Source: Begonia masoniana (Eukaryota > Streptophyta > Magnoliopsida > Cucurbitales > Begoniaceae). Taken from it: a stretch of 64,000 bases of DNA. The notes under the pieces are model-generated. The model worked only from the letters and a program-made list of their open reading frames with translations. It ran no database searches and was not told where the DNA came from. This document shows positions 11,143 through 23,211 of the stretch, piece after piece; the first letter of the stretch is position 1, and every line of letters begins with the position of its first letter. The stretch spans positions 21,098,923-21,162,922 of the forward strand of contig CM039515.1 in the NCBI GenBank assembly GCA_022432975.1, in the 5' to 3' direction. A program made the translations under genes and the position numbers.

Positions 11143-13355
11143 TGTAACACCCGAAAATTTATCCTTAACGTACGTAGCCCTTAGATTAGATGTTAAGGGA
11201 GCTTAACATTAATTTTATAGTTTTATTAAGCCATTGAATGGAAAGTGGAAATTGGAAAGCAAGAAGTATGATAGTGTTGTTTTTTTAGTCAATAAGAAAG
11301 GGTTTTAGGGTTTTAGTAATTAAGAAAGGAAATGAATTAAAAAGTGAAAAATAAAGGAAATGGGAAGGCATTCACGTTGGTTTAAGTGTGAAGGGAAAAT
11401 GGTGAGGCTACTTTATAAAATAAGAAAGTTGGTGGAAAGAAATCTAAAGGAGGAAAAGTGTGGTTTATAAAATTGAAGGGTTTAGGGTTAAAATGGTAAA
11501 AAACTATCTTCTTCATCCTTTCCTCTCCATAAAATCCAGCAGCCATTGAAGGAATGGGGTGGAACGTCTAAATCCGCTGAAAAACGAGTAAGTTATGGCC
11601 AATGGAAGTTTGGACACTAAAATTGTAGGAATTTCGGGTTTTAGGATTTTAGACTTTAGAAATTGTTAAATGTGTTGTTAGTTTTGGTTTAGGTAATAGG
11701 TTGGTACTAAGTGAGTGTTAGGTTGACGAACGAACAGGTAGCTTAGTTGAAGTAATTGAGCACATGCCGGGGAATCAGGTAAGTAGCGGAGTGTATTTGT
11801 TTTACTTTCGGGCCTACACCACGGAACGGTAGGGTTTATTGTTTGGTTGTCGTATTGGTTGTCGTTTGAGTGTTGTATAAGTGTCATGCATCATGTTTTA
11901 AGCTACGAAAACGAGTTTTTGTGCATAGTTTGAAAGATGAGCATGAATCGTAAAAAGATAAGAAGAAACGAAATGTGGTCTCGAGTGGAGTCGCCAGGTT
12001 GCGCAGGGTGCTGGGGAAGCACTTGCAAGGGACTCTACAAGAGACGTATCGTTGAAAATACGTAAGTGTCGTGAGTATGAACTCCTCGTTGTTAACGTGC
12101 AAGTGGAGCACTAGAGGGTTCTATGATCGATGTGTGAGGAGATCATGTGCGGCCGTCCAATGGAGGGACCCAGATGTGAGCTGGCCGATCTTGCTCTGTG
12201 GGTCAAGGTGTGGCCGTCCAATGAGGGGGGCTCGGATGTGTGCCTACTTGATTCACATGTAAAAGTGAAAGATTAATGAAACGAAAACAACAGAGCGAGT
12301 AGAAACTGCATGTGTTAGGGTGTGTGTGCATTGTATGTGTTTGCATTCATTATTCCCTACTTGCTAAGCATTAGGCTTACATTTTATGTTCTGTGGTGTA
12401 GGTGACGACGTATTTACAAGTGAGTTAGATGTTAGATGAGGGAGATGAGGGAGCCCATGACTAGAGAGCAGTCGGCGATGCACGAGGCATGCCAGTGCTG
12501 GTATATGTTGGAGCGTCTCGACCATGGTCATCTGGGAGATGTGTGGGATGGTATTTTGATAGGTTCATTTGGGATTTTTGTTGTGTAAACAATGGTGATT
12601 TTATAAACCTTTTGAAATAATGTTTTGGATTGTGAATAATGTTTGGGAGTTTGGGAAGTTATTATATAAAACGTTTGATTTTTAGGATTTTGGTTTTATA
12701 AAATTTAGCTGTTATGCTGCTCGACTTTTCGTAAAAGAAATGGTGTTCGTTTTAACCCATTTTCACATTTTCGCTAAAGTTTTAGAGTCGTATTTTTTGG
12801 GATTTTCTTGTGCCCGGAAGTGGGAAATGTCTGGAAAAATTTTGGATAAATTTAGGTGTTTTTGTTGAAGGAAATGTGAAGAAAGGTGAGAATAGGTGAA
12901 AAAGGGTGTTGGTGGCCGAGGGTCGCGCGCTAGGGCAAGAGCAGGCCGGGTGTGGCACGCGCAGCGCGTGCGGTGTGCTCTGCTGGGGCGCGCCAGCGCC
13001 GATCGATCGGCGCATAGTGCCAATCGATCGGTCAAACCCGAGCGCTAGCCGATCGATCGCAGGCGGGTGCGCGAGCGCTGCCTGGGCGACGCGCTCACCC
13101 AGCGCGCGCGGGGCGCCCATTGTGTGCCAAATTTTAAAAAGTTTAAATTTTTATCCCTTTCAAATATGTTTTAACCTGACCTTTTTCAACACGTTTTACA
13201 TGTATTTTATGCACGTTTTCCAACCGTTTTCGATGGTTCGAAAAACTTGAAAATCGAGTCAAAATTTTATCAAAAATTATTTTAAATTTCGTTTTAAACG
13301 TGGGATGGTTAAACAAAGTAGTGCACCGAGCCGAGGTGGGTTCGGGGGCGTTACA
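11143..13355 (+). mobile_element. Solo LTR, 2213 bp, Ty3/gypsy chromovirus-like
   Basis: Starts TGTAACACCCG and ends GGGGCGTTACA, flanked by the 5-bp duplication CATCC (11138-11142 and 13356-13360). No internal retroviral region is present, so it is a solo LTR. It shares start, end and internal phrases (cgggcctacaccac, gtgtaggtgacgac) with the LTRs at 30791, 41254 and 60522. The insertion is at the first codon of the hAT transposase, so the target duplication copies the ATG (CAT on +). A GC-rich block at 12900-13120 carries GATCGATCGG motifs. Long GC-rich open frames there are not genes. Confidence 0.88.
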
Positions 13356-14385
13356 CATCCTACCGTGGAGCAAAAAAATATTTTATGCAATTAATTTTCT
13401 ATCATATTAAACATAAACTGGGTAGAAGAATTTGAAAGAACTTGATAAATTTTTATAGAAAAATTTATCGAGAGGAATAACTTAGTTAATACAATAAATG
13501 AAAATCTTATTGATGACTTGAAAACTATCAACAATATCGACTATCGAACACATAATTATATCTGAAAATTTTAATGGTTAAGCATAAAATCACCATGTAA
13601 GTTACAGGTTGTAACACTTAACATACAACACAACAACATATTTCTAAACGCTGAAGGCTGCGAAGGGCATAGGCTGAATGCTGACTGTTGAGCCCTTAGG
13701 CAAATTTCAAAACAAAATAACGCAGTATTAAGTATTTCAGTGACTCACAATTTATCAATCTAAACACATTACAATATAAAATGAACGAACAAAAGCAGAG
13801 ACTCAGCCCCAGCAGGCAGCAACAATCAATAAAGGAACTGGACAACGACACAAACACGAGCTAGAAAAGAGAGACTGCACCTCTTGGCTCTTACCGACAA
13901 TCATCAATCATTGGTCGTTACGCGAAATTGCATAGTGCGAACTCGAAAGTGGAGCGCCAACGAGCAAATCCAAGCAACACCGTGTCGCTGTCTTTGCGTA
14001 GTGCGAAAAATCTAGAGGTGCAGTGCTTGGATTCAGCAGGGGCTGAATGCAGAGTGCTGACTGCTGAAGACTGAAGTGCTTAGTGCTGACTGCTAAAGAG
14101 TTAAGGCTGAACTGCTTAGTCGCTTACTGCTGAAGATTGAAGAAGACTAAATGCTGGCTCAACATTGTTGAACCCTAATTTTGATTTCAAAACAAAAAGA
14201 ACGGGTCGGTTGTCCATCGAGTATTCAGGTTTTTGGTATCCGGACTGTGGACCGGACCAGATACCACGATATTTTTAGTATCTAAACCGGTCCTGGACCG
14301 TGAAACGTTGAGAATCGACCGAAACGTTCGGTCTGGTCTAGTCCAATCCAGTCCTGCAGTCTCGGGCTGGTTTTGCCGACCCCTA

Positions 14386-15628
14386 AGTTTAACCATTGGA
14401 GTGTTCGGTGTATACGTGACATTTTACTTACGGATCATTAATTGATTTGATTTGATTTAAATCTACGTATTTATTTATTTTGTATTTAAATAAGGTAAAT
14501 AATTAAGTAATTTACAATTATTAATTAATTTTAACTAGTATAATAATATTTAAGAAAATAACAAAAGAAGGGTGCCCACAAGCATTTATGCAAATGTCTA
14601 ATCCTTCCCCACTCCTTTATAGAGGCAGCAACAACACGTGCTGTTGGAGTAAGGACGCAGGATATGAACGGTGGTCTTGGGAGCAGGGGAATGTAGGCTG
14701 CCCTTAATTAATTGGTCCCAGAGTCTGCATGTATTCACGTGCCCTGCCACTCTTCTACCCTCTTTCATCAGCATCAATCAGCTTCTGCATAGTATTCTAC
14801 GCGGGCCCCACCCATATCTCCCATCAATATTCGTTTCATGCTTATGCGCGTGCATTCACGTCCTTCTTCCAATAGATTTTTTATTATTAGTTAGATTGAA
14901 TGTTCAATTAATTAATTTTTATTTTTTTTTATTGTTAGTGTTGAATCTAATTTAGATGGAAAGTTTTGATCTTGCGATGGTAGAATAATTCTTGATTTAT
15001 GATATTGGAATCACTTCTTGTTCCTAGATTGTCTCTAGAACTCTAGTTTAGTTTTGAGTAAAGATAAAAATGATAAGAAAACGTTAATAGTTATTGTGCC
15101 GATTTCTGTTTGATTTTGTTTTTTTAATTTAATGTAAATTTAATTTTTTAAATTTTTGGTTAAAAAATGAGGAAAATAGCCAACATTGAGAAGACAACGA
15201 GACATTTGATTGGTAGGTCACACATGAAAGTGCAAGAGTTCACTCAATTAGTCAACTAAGGTAGGCTTTAATTATGTAATCATGTTTGATTTAGAATGGA
15301 TTTGTGGAGAAAGAACAATAATGGTTTATTATGGGAAACATAGAGAGTGGGCTTCACTCTCTGTCTACAATGGCGAGGAGACTCCCTCTCTCTCTCTCTC
15401 TCTCTCTCTGCTTGCTCTCCCATGACAAGACAAAAATCCTTAAATAGAGAAGAAGAGAGAGAGAGAGAGAGGAGTAGAAAGAGACGCGAGGGTTTTTGTG
15501 TTCCCCAGTGTTCTTTTCCACCATTTTTGCCATTTTACAGTGCACCAGAGAGATTAGAGAGAGAAACTACTAAGATAGAGAGAGAAAGAAGAGAGCCTAC
15601 AGAAAGAAGAACACAAAAACTTCAGGAA
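14386..15628 (+). promoter_or_regulatory. Upstream region and 5' UTR of the GTL2-like gene
   Basis: Contains two CACGTG G-box cores (14635-14640 and 14736-14741). From about 15385 the sequence becomes a purine/pyrimidine-rich leader with (CT)n at about 15386-15408 and (GA)n at about 15457-15472. No other gene was seen. The transcription start cannot be placed from sequence alone. Confidence 0.4.
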
Positions 15629-17674
15629 ATGTTCGAAGGATCAGTTTCAGAGCAATTACCCCAATTCATTTCCTCAAGAACTTCTTCGCTCCCTCTTCCT
15701 CTTTCCTTCCCTCCAGACGCCACCACCTTTTCTCCCTTTGATTCTTATAATAATAACTCTTCTCATCTTAAACCAGCTGTCTTTCAAGCTTCTAATCTCC
15801 TCTGCAAAAATGGTGGAAACAAAGAAGATTCGTCGGTGGTTTCTGTGAATTTGCTGGATCAGAGGCAGAGATCGGTTGATGATAATGAGCCTTCTTGGTC
15901 CAGCGATGAAGTTCTTTCTCTGTTGGGAATCAGATCTAACATGGAGAATTGGTTTCCTGAATTCACTTGGGAGCATGTTTCGAGGTACGTCTCTAAAAGA
16001 TTATTCACTTATCTGTTTTATTTTTTATAAAGTTGTCCTCTTTCAATCAAATTGAAAAATGGGTTTTGAATTTCATGATAAATTACTAAACTTTCTCTTC
16101 TAGTTTCTTCATTTGACAACAAGAAAGAGAGAGATTTGAAAAAAAAAAAAAAAACACCTATTTTCTTGTTTTTCATACAATTCTTCTCTTTTCATGAACA
16201 ATGGGTTTTGAATTTGTCAATGAATTATTGTCCTACTACGCTACGCATTCATCTTTTAGTGTTAGAGAGATAGAGTTAGAGAGAGAGAGTAGAGAGAGAG
16301 AGAGAGAGAGAGATTTCATAGGGGGAGTTTATATATAAACGCTTGTTGGGTATATTATTTATACGTTATCACATCTTGGTTTTATACATTAATGGTGGAT
16401 GCAGGAAGTTAGCAGAGATGGGTTTCAAAAGGAGTCCAGAGAAATGTAAAGAGAAATTCGAAGAAGAGAGTAGATATTTCAGCGACATTAATTGCTGCAA
16501 AGGCTACAGATTTCTAAATGATCTCGAAGAGCTCTACCGCCCTGAAAACAATCCTCAGACCGATCATCAAAGGAACAAAAAACCAGAAAAACCCACGAAA
16601 AGTAGGGATCAAGGTGGGGAAATTATTGAAGTGGGTCATGTTCTGAAAGAATACTCAGCAAGAAATGAAGATGAAGAAGCGCTGAAAATGGAGGAAATTG
16701 AGAAAATGGAGGAGTTTTTTAGGAGCAAGAAGAGGAAGAAGGAGAAGAAGTTTGAAGTTTTGAAGGGATTTTGTGAGGATATTGTGAAGAAGATGATGAT
16801 ACAGCAGGAGGAAATGCATAACAAGCTTTTAGAAGATATGGTGAAGAGAGATGAAGAGAAAATAGCAAAAGAAGAAGCTTGGAAGAGAGAGGAAATGGAG
16901 AAAATGAACCAAGAGCTTGAAATTATGGCTCATGAACAAGCAATTGCAGGTGACAGACAAGCTTTGATAATTGGTTTTCTGAAGCAATTTACAGAAAACC
17001 CACTGGAAAATCAGTTCCTGCCTGAGAAAATTTCAGATAAGCCAAGAACTTCATCTTCTTCCTTGGTTCTGCCTCAAAACCCTAAAAATAACCAGAAATA
17101 TTCTCTCTCTAACACCGACCAACTCGTCCAAAACCCTAGTTCATCGCATTCCACTGACTTTTCCAAACAACCCGCTTCACCTAACCACCAAAACCCTAAT
17201 AATTCTGCCAAGAACCCTAATTCCAGCAGAAAAGAACCAGACCTGGGAAAAAGATGGCCAAAAGATGAAGTTTTAGCTCTGATAAACCTGAGGTGCGGTC
17301 TGTACAACAATGGCGACGACAAGGAAGCAGCAAAAGCTCCACTATGGGAGAGAATTTCTCAAGGAATGATGGAAATGGGGTACAAAAGAAGTTCAAAAAG
17401 ATGCAAAGAGAAATGGGAAAACATAAACAAATACTTCAGAAAAACCAGAGATATTAACAAAAAGAGGTCGCTTGATTCAAGAACTTGCCCTTATTTTCAA
17501 CAACTAAGCAATCTATACAGCCATGGCAGACCAACTCCAGCTGAAAATCTCTCCAATCTCACCGAAAATCTACTGCCTTCTACTCTTTCTGTTTCCGCAG
17601 ATTCTGCCATGCATCTTGAAGATCAAGGTGAGAGAAACATGGCTTCTGTTCCAGCTTTCGAGTTTGAAATCTGA
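15629..17674 (+). CDS. GTL2: Trihelix transcription factor, GT-2/GTL2-like
   Basis: Two exons, 15629-15984 and 16405-17674 (TGA), give 541 residues. The start is placed at MFEGSVSEQLPQF because this matches the N-terminus I recall for GTL2-type proteins; the frame is also open upstream to 15347. A first trihelix (SANT/Myb-like) domain spans residues about 87-165, starting EPSWSSDEVLSLL and running across the intron to FLNDLEELY. A lysine/glutamate-rich coiled coil covers about 195-315. The second, C-terminal trihelix is at about 400-490 (KRWPKDEVLALINLRC...WERISQGMMEMGYKRSSKRCKEKWENINKYF). Two trihelix domains around a coiled coil define the GT-2 clade, nuclear proteins that bind GT elements in promoters. 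The N-terminal domain diverges from the usual W-x(n)-W spacing. Which GT-2 member it is remains uncertain. Confidence 0.85.
16260..16314 (+). repeat. (GA)n microsatellite in the GTL2-like intron
   Basis: GA-rich simple repeat (gagagagag) near the 3' end of the 420-bp intron, about 90 bp before the acceptor at 16404. Confidence 0.85.
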
Positions 17675-19637
17675 TTTTTTGAGTGCATTTTCTTGGATAA
17701 TTTTTAATAATAAAAATTTTCCCATTTATTAATTTTATTGAATTGCTCTTCCTTTTTGTCTAATAAATATTCTATCATAGCCCTCCTAACATAGGCTGGT
17801 CGATATTGATTGGGTTAGATAGATGAAGAGAAAACGACAAAGCACATGGATAAATTGTCCCCGTTGATTATGAAGAACAATTACTCCGTAGAATTGGCTC
17901 TTGGTTATTCATTGTAACCCACTTCATGTATGATATATGTGTGTGTATGTGTACATTTCATGCATGTATGTACATATATTCTTGTACTTTGAAATGCCAT
18001 TTTTTTATGAGTTAAACTCTGTTTACTAATTATTCTATTATCTTAAAATACTAGTTTGAATAATAATTGGTACAATTGATATAATAAATTATAATTTAAT
18101 AAATTAATTGAGTATTTATACACCAATGAGTAATTTAATATATTATACGTAATATTAATCTTCTTTTATTGATAATATATCTTTATTAATGATTAAACTA
18201 ATAAATTTTGAGACTGAATGACTCGTCAGTAGACCAAAAATGTTAGAGAGAGAATGAACGAAAGAGGGTTTGGAAGTAGGGTAATTAGAAATGTGAAGTT
18301 TGTATTGGCTATGAGAAGTTGGATTTTGTGCAACGATGGAGCGACGTAGTTTATAAAGGGCTCTCTCTTTCAACTTATTAAAAACCCTAGGAACACTTCA
18401 CCCTTCAATTACATTATCTTCTTCATTTATATGATGGAATCTACCAACAAGGAATGCAAGAACCAAGTCGAGGTTCGAGCGTCGAGATAGGAGCCCGAAG
18501 GTACATTTAAGACGCAACCGTCACGAATAAGGGTTTTCTCGTGGGACTCGTGGAAAAAGATAAAATTACAAGATTTTTTGATGACGGGTCATGATTCGAA
18601 TTATTGGATTAGTAAACATAAAATGAAGATTTGTGATTAACAGAATAGTTCAAGGAAGAGATGATCTTTTCCCTTTAAAGAGATGGAGAATCCCAAAAAA
18701 CAACGCACATTGCATTTTGCATTTAAGGATGTCATGCTCCAATTGATGACTTTCACCGCATTAAGGTCACACAAATTTTGTTCTTTCACCTCTCATTCAT
18801 CGAGAAATAACTGTCCAATTCTAAGACTAAGAGTTGAAATACTCAACGCCATCGTTCTCTTTTTTTTTGTATCGATGCTCGGATTACATATGTCAGTTAA
18901 GAAAGTGAAAATACATTTTATTTTTAAATTTAGATAATGACTAAAATGCAAAACGATGTATGAAATTTTGAACATGTATTATGGTCTGATTGCTAAAATA
19001 AACATAACTCTATTGTCAAAAACTTTCTGACACATTATCCACATTCATATTTTTTCGATAAAAACTAATTTCACAGGTAATTTCAGAAGTTAATAATTGA
19101 TGTTCGTTCAAATGTCTTATAATTTTCGATCACTGAGTGAATTTTGTAATTTCTTTTATTTATTTTTTTACGTAATAATTGAAACCATAACACATAAAAT
19201 TGAAGCGATTTACATCACCAATTACATCTTTTAAAAATTTACTTTCAAATTTTGTACATCAAAACTCATGCATGCATTTTCCTCTCAAGAGACATGAAAA
19301 AATGCTGTAATGGGTCCCACCACATGATAAAACCCATAATATATATCGTAAATAAATAATTAATAAATTTAAAAAAGTGGGCCTACGTAAGGTGGGACAG
19401 GCGTACGAAGGTGGGCCATACTGTGATTCACTGCAAAATACATCAACGTCACATGTGAAGGTCTGTAACGCCTACGTAATAAGTCCATTTTTACTCTGCT
19501 ACCTGCACGTGCACCTCTCTGTCCCACTCATCCAACGGCCCTGATTTTTTACTATATTTCATCACCAGCCCCAATCGATTTGACTTTTCATTTAATCTTA
19601 TAATCTTTAATTTCGAAATTATTTTAAACTTTTTATA
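17675..19637. other. Intergenic, no gene recognised
   Basis: Begins with the 3' flank of the GTL2-like gene. The rest is AT-rich. A TATAAA at 18352-18357 lies 79 bp before a 19-codon open frame (18431-18490, MMESTNKECKNQ...); I do not recognise it and do not call it a gene. Nothing else supportable. Confidence 0.5.
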
Positions 19638-20550
19638 AGGTTAATTTAAAAAAAAAAAAAAAAAACTCCTTAAATTATAAGGTAATTAACAAAGTCGGCC
19701 TTAAACTATGTTAGTTAACAAGATTACCCTTAAACTATGACCCGTTAACAAGACAATTATTGTCGTCTAAATGTCTTTTAAAATTTGGTCGTGCGGGAGT
19801 TTGGTTTTCAAGAGCGGGATTCGTTCCGTGAGTTTTTGCCCAGAAGCAGGAGCTCGCTATTAAACACTGTCTCTGGAGCGAGATGCCACTATGGAAGACC
19901 GGGCTCCTACTCTAAAATCATTATATACACTGTCTGTGGAGGGGGAGCTCGTTGTCGAAGAGCGGGCTCCCGCTCTATGGACAATATATAAATAACGCTG
20001 TCAAAATCTCTTATACGTCCAATTTTTTCTCTCCAAACAAAATTTGTCTTCCGCTCGTTGTCAATTGGAGTGGGATCCCACTGACGAAGGGCGGGATCCC
20101 TCTCACTGACATTGTTTTTTTCCATGAGTTTTATCCTAAAAAAAGTGAAGATACTTCTGAAACTCGGAATAATTTTCTTTTGTTTTGTAACTGTATGATT
20201 CTTTTTCCATGGGTACATGTAGTTTAGGAATTAGGATCCAATAAAACTAGGTAGCCTTGTAAATGGAAAAGAACTAAGTCTTCACATGATTCTAAATCTC
20301 TTTTATGGATTATTTTCAAATATACTTGTTCAATTCTTATTTTAAGTTTTACCAATTTGATTTATATGACGAAGTCACGTATTTTGAATGAAGATCTAGA
20401 AATTGTGGCTTCGAAGTGAAGAAAAGAAGCAGTAAAGATGTAGAGAGCTAGAGAGAATGAATCCCTTGGAAGAAAAGGTGAAAAACTTTGTTCAATTAAG
20501 AGTGGTGGGATGAAATAAAAGGTGAGCTCTCATTAATCATTGTACTTGTG

Positions 20551-20871
20551 TGTAACGACCCGAGAGGGGGTTGGACACAATATCACATAGCTTGGGGGAA
20601 AATGGAAATGAAACATATGTAAAGGATGTCTCCCTTAGAAAGTAAGATGCATTTTGTAGCACAATTACACCGGATCCCATCAGATCTTCAAAGTTAAGAG
20701 TGTTCGGGCAAGAGCAGTACCAAGTTGGGTGACCACTTGGGAAGTCCTCGTTCAAAACAAATCCGTGAGTATGATTGCGGGGCAAACTCCAAGGATCTAA
20801 TCCCGAGTATAAATAAATCTTAGATCGTTACAAAATGGATAATATCTTACTGGGAAAAATAGATATTTACA
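20551..20871 (+). mobile_element. Cassandra-type TRIM solo LTR (carries 5S rRNA-like sequence)
   Basis: 321 bp, TGTAACGACCC...TATTTACA, flanked by TTGTG on both sides (20546-20550 and 20872-20876). Positions about 20669-20752 align with plant 5S rRNA: accggatcccatcag, aagttaagagtgttcggg (A-box region) and gtaccaagttgggtgacc (C-box region), then gggaagtcctcg. 5S-derived promoters in the LTR define Cassandra elements, which are non-autonomous and may be read by RNA polymerase III. The boxes carry several substitutions relative to 5S. Confidence 0.9.
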
Positions 20872-20952
20872 TTGTGGATTGAGATTTTTCCAGGATAGGA
20901 GTAGTAAAAGTGGAGTTACAGCGCTATAAAAATTTATTGGGCAGTGAGTAGA

Positions 20953-21117
20953 GTCACGTCTGTATAAATTAAATAGATAACGTAAAAATAGCTCAAAAAA
21001 CAGTGTACATTATCTTTGAAGCGGGATCTCGCCTTTCGTCAATGGAATCCCACTCCAAATGACAACAACGAGCGTAGGGGTGATTTTGCCTGAAGAAAAA
21101 AAATTGCATGTATGAGA
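20953..21117. repeat. 165-bp direct repeat, left copy
   Basis: About 95% identical to 23212-23376 (roughly 8 differences counted by eye), same length, same strand. The two copies abut the two ends of the Athila/Tat-like fragment. Confidence 0.9.
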
Positions 21118-22384
21118 AAAAATAGCTCAATCTCGATAGTCTGTTGTAAATCTGCATTTTGATTATCCGCCATAATTGCTTGCTTTGTTTCCCTTCAATT
21201 TCTACGACAGGTTCGTTCAATTTCAAGTTTGATAGGGATTAGGTTGGCAGTACCTAGTTTTCGCATGCACCTGCAATGTGCAAATAATGCGATTTAAACC
21301 TAGCAGCAAAAGAAAATTCAAATATAAACTAAAATCAAATAATTCAATAATAACAAAACTATATTCCCATGTAACGGCGCCAAAAACTTGTTGCGAAAAA
21401 TTACACGCAAGTGCACGTGTCGCAAAAATAGTAGAGTGTGTGCAAGCACGAGTGTCGATCCCATGAGGAATAATTATGTTAAGGATTGAATATCTAATTT
21501 TCAGCTTAATTTGAAAAACAATATGTTTGATGATTTTTGATTTTAAACTAAAATAATTCAAATAAATTAAATCAAACAATTTAAATAACAGATTCGAATG
21601 TAAAAAGTTAAGATTATGTGATGAGAAAATTTCTAAGATTCCGATTTCACTTAGCTAATCCTATTTAGTAAACATAATTCAAGTAATTAATTCTATTCCT
21701 TTGTGTTGATGGTTATTTCACTATATTGTTTATTAAACTCTCTCGAGTATTAATAAACTTACTTAATTGATGTGCTATTACCTCTCGGTCTCTAACCCTA
21801 AATCAATTGAATACATTAAGAGCAAAAAATTGAATTACCACTCAAACGCCCTAACTATCTCTAGTCTAGGGTCCTTTTTAAAGCAAGATATTCAATGCAT
21901 GGTTAAATTCTCCGCTCTCGCATCCCGAATTAACCCTAAAATTCTTAGTTTTGGTGATCAAGCAAACCTAATCATTAAGTTCAGAATAGATTACTCAACA
22001 CAGAAAAGAAATAGAAAACTAAAAACTTGAATTAAAAAAATAAATATTCATAATAAAGTTACGTCGAAACCCTAGAACAGAAAACTTAATTCATGATAAA
22101 ATTAAAGAAAACTACAGAGAAAATAAAATAGTTCATGCTAGAAGAAAAGAGGAGAAACAAAAACTAAGAAATTGCTGCCGAGTTCCTCTGATCCTCGCCA
22201 CTTGCTTCGATCCGGCCTCCAATGTCTTTGTCAGGTTTTTCTCTCTGTTTCGCTATATCCTTCTCTTGCCTCCTCTTTAGACTTTTTATTTGCTCGAATT
22301 AGGGCCGCAGTCCATCAATCAACGGCCGAGATCGACCCGATCAATAAGTTGAAAAATTGAATTTTAATATTTCCCGCAATCACG

Positions 22385-22665
22385 ATCGATCTCGGTATTA
22401 TCCCGATGGATCGTGGTCACACTGATGCTAAGGAACGAAACTTTTGCTGATCCCGATCGATCGTGGTATTGTGCCCGATCGATCGGGCTGTCTCTAGAAT
22501 TTTTGGAGGAAAATTTCTCGGATCACGATCGATCTTGGTATTGTGCCCGATCGATCGGACCGTCTCTGGAATCTTTCTTTGTTGATTTTGTGCATCACAA
22601 TCGATCGTGGTATGATCCTAATCGATCGTGGTATGATCCTAATCGATCGTGATCGGCTTTTTCTT
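22385..22665. repeat. GATCGATC-rich degenerate tandem repeats in the LTR
   Basis: About ten copies of an (A/C)GATCGATC(G/T)(G/T)-type motif, often in the frame tcgtggtattgtgcccgatc, with a late run of exact atcgatcgtggtatgatcct units. Confidence 0.85.
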
Positions 22666-22683
22666 CCTTTGTTTCTTTATTTC

Positions 22684-23055
22684 TGTAACGACCCATATTC
22701 CCAGCAAGATATTGTCCGCTCTGGGGATTGGGCCTCAGCCCAATATTCTCCCCTCACAGCTTTGTTTGGGGAGAACTTCCCAGAAAGTCACCCAACCTGG
22801 AATTGCTCTCGCCGAAGCACTTTTAACTTCGGAGTTCTTATGGGATCCGTTGTCAATCGTGCTCCAAAACGCGTCTTGCTATGTTAGGAGGGTCTCTTTA
22901 CATATGTTTCATTTCCACATACTTCCCCAAGCGATGTGGGATTGTGACGACCCACTTTTTACGACCTGTCACCTTCCACCCGCGCAGACGTACCGCCATC
23001 CGGGTTCCAGTTCGTGCAGCCATCGTACCTATACGTGCGCATTTGGGTCATCACA
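22684..23055 (-). mobile_element. Second Cassandra-type TRIM solo LTR, reverse orientation
   Basis: 372 bp with TG...CA ends (plus strand TGTAACGACCC...GGTCATCACA) and 5-bp target duplication ATTTC (22679-22683 and 23056-23060). The 5S-like segment is on the - strand (about 22852-22773): ggatcccataagaactccg, aagttaaaagtgcttcgg and ggttgggtgac are readable. It is inserted inside the Athila-like LTR. It shares with the copy at 20551 the 3' phrase gga-aatatctt-ctggga. Confidence 0.9.
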
Positions 23056-23211
23056 ATTTCCTATTTCGAACCAAATCCGCCATTACCTGTTAAAATTGAA
23101 CTCACCTGCACAATCTCACTAACAACATCAAATAAACTCAAACGCTTAAGAAAAAACTAATCGAAACAAGAATGAAAAGCACGAATAAGTGTGCAAAATA
23201 CACACTTATCA

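Larger units (their letters stand above)
7761..14385 (-). mobile_element. hAT-superfamily DNA transposon, decayed, with nested solo LTR
   Basis: Terminal inverted repeats start TAGGAGTGGG at 7761 and, on the other strand, TAGGGGTCGG at 14385, the usual form of hAT ends. They are flanked by 8-bp sequences attttaac (7753-7760) and agtttaac (14386-14393), an 8-bp target duplication with one mismatch. Both ends are rich in ccgg and ggacc motifs. Subterminal repeats of a gctgaatgctgactg type occur at about 13640-14170. Transposase remnants on the - strand span 9255-11140. The element is 6.6 kb, of which 2.2 kb is a solo LTR inserted at 11143. It cannot be autonomous now. Confidence 0.85.
21118..23211 (-). 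mobile_element. Athila/Tat-like Ty3 element fragment: 5' LTR, PBS and start of gag
   Basis: On the - strand, an LTR begins TGATAAGTGTGTATTTTGCAC at 23211 and ends near 21389. It is followed by a primer-binding site TGGCGCCGTTAC (21382-21371), of the type common in Athila/Tat elements. An untranslated leader comes next, then an ATG at 21173 with about 17 codons (MADNQNADLQQTIEIEL) before the sequence breaks at about 21118. The LTR holds a Cassandra LTR (22684-23055) and a GATCGATC array. Everything downstream in the element and the 3' LTR are missing. Confidence 0.75.

Noticed and set aside
12763..13250. Overlapping GC-rich open frames (90-114 codons) on both strands
   Set aside because: They lie inside the solo LTR at 11143-13355 in a GC-rich block with GATCGATC repeats. 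Several frames are open at once only because stops are rare there.
20657..20752. Possible genuine 5S rRNA gene
   Set aside because: The 5S-like sequence is diverged, lacks the 5' third of 5S and lies within TG...CA ends with a 5-bp duplication, so it is a Cassandra LTR.
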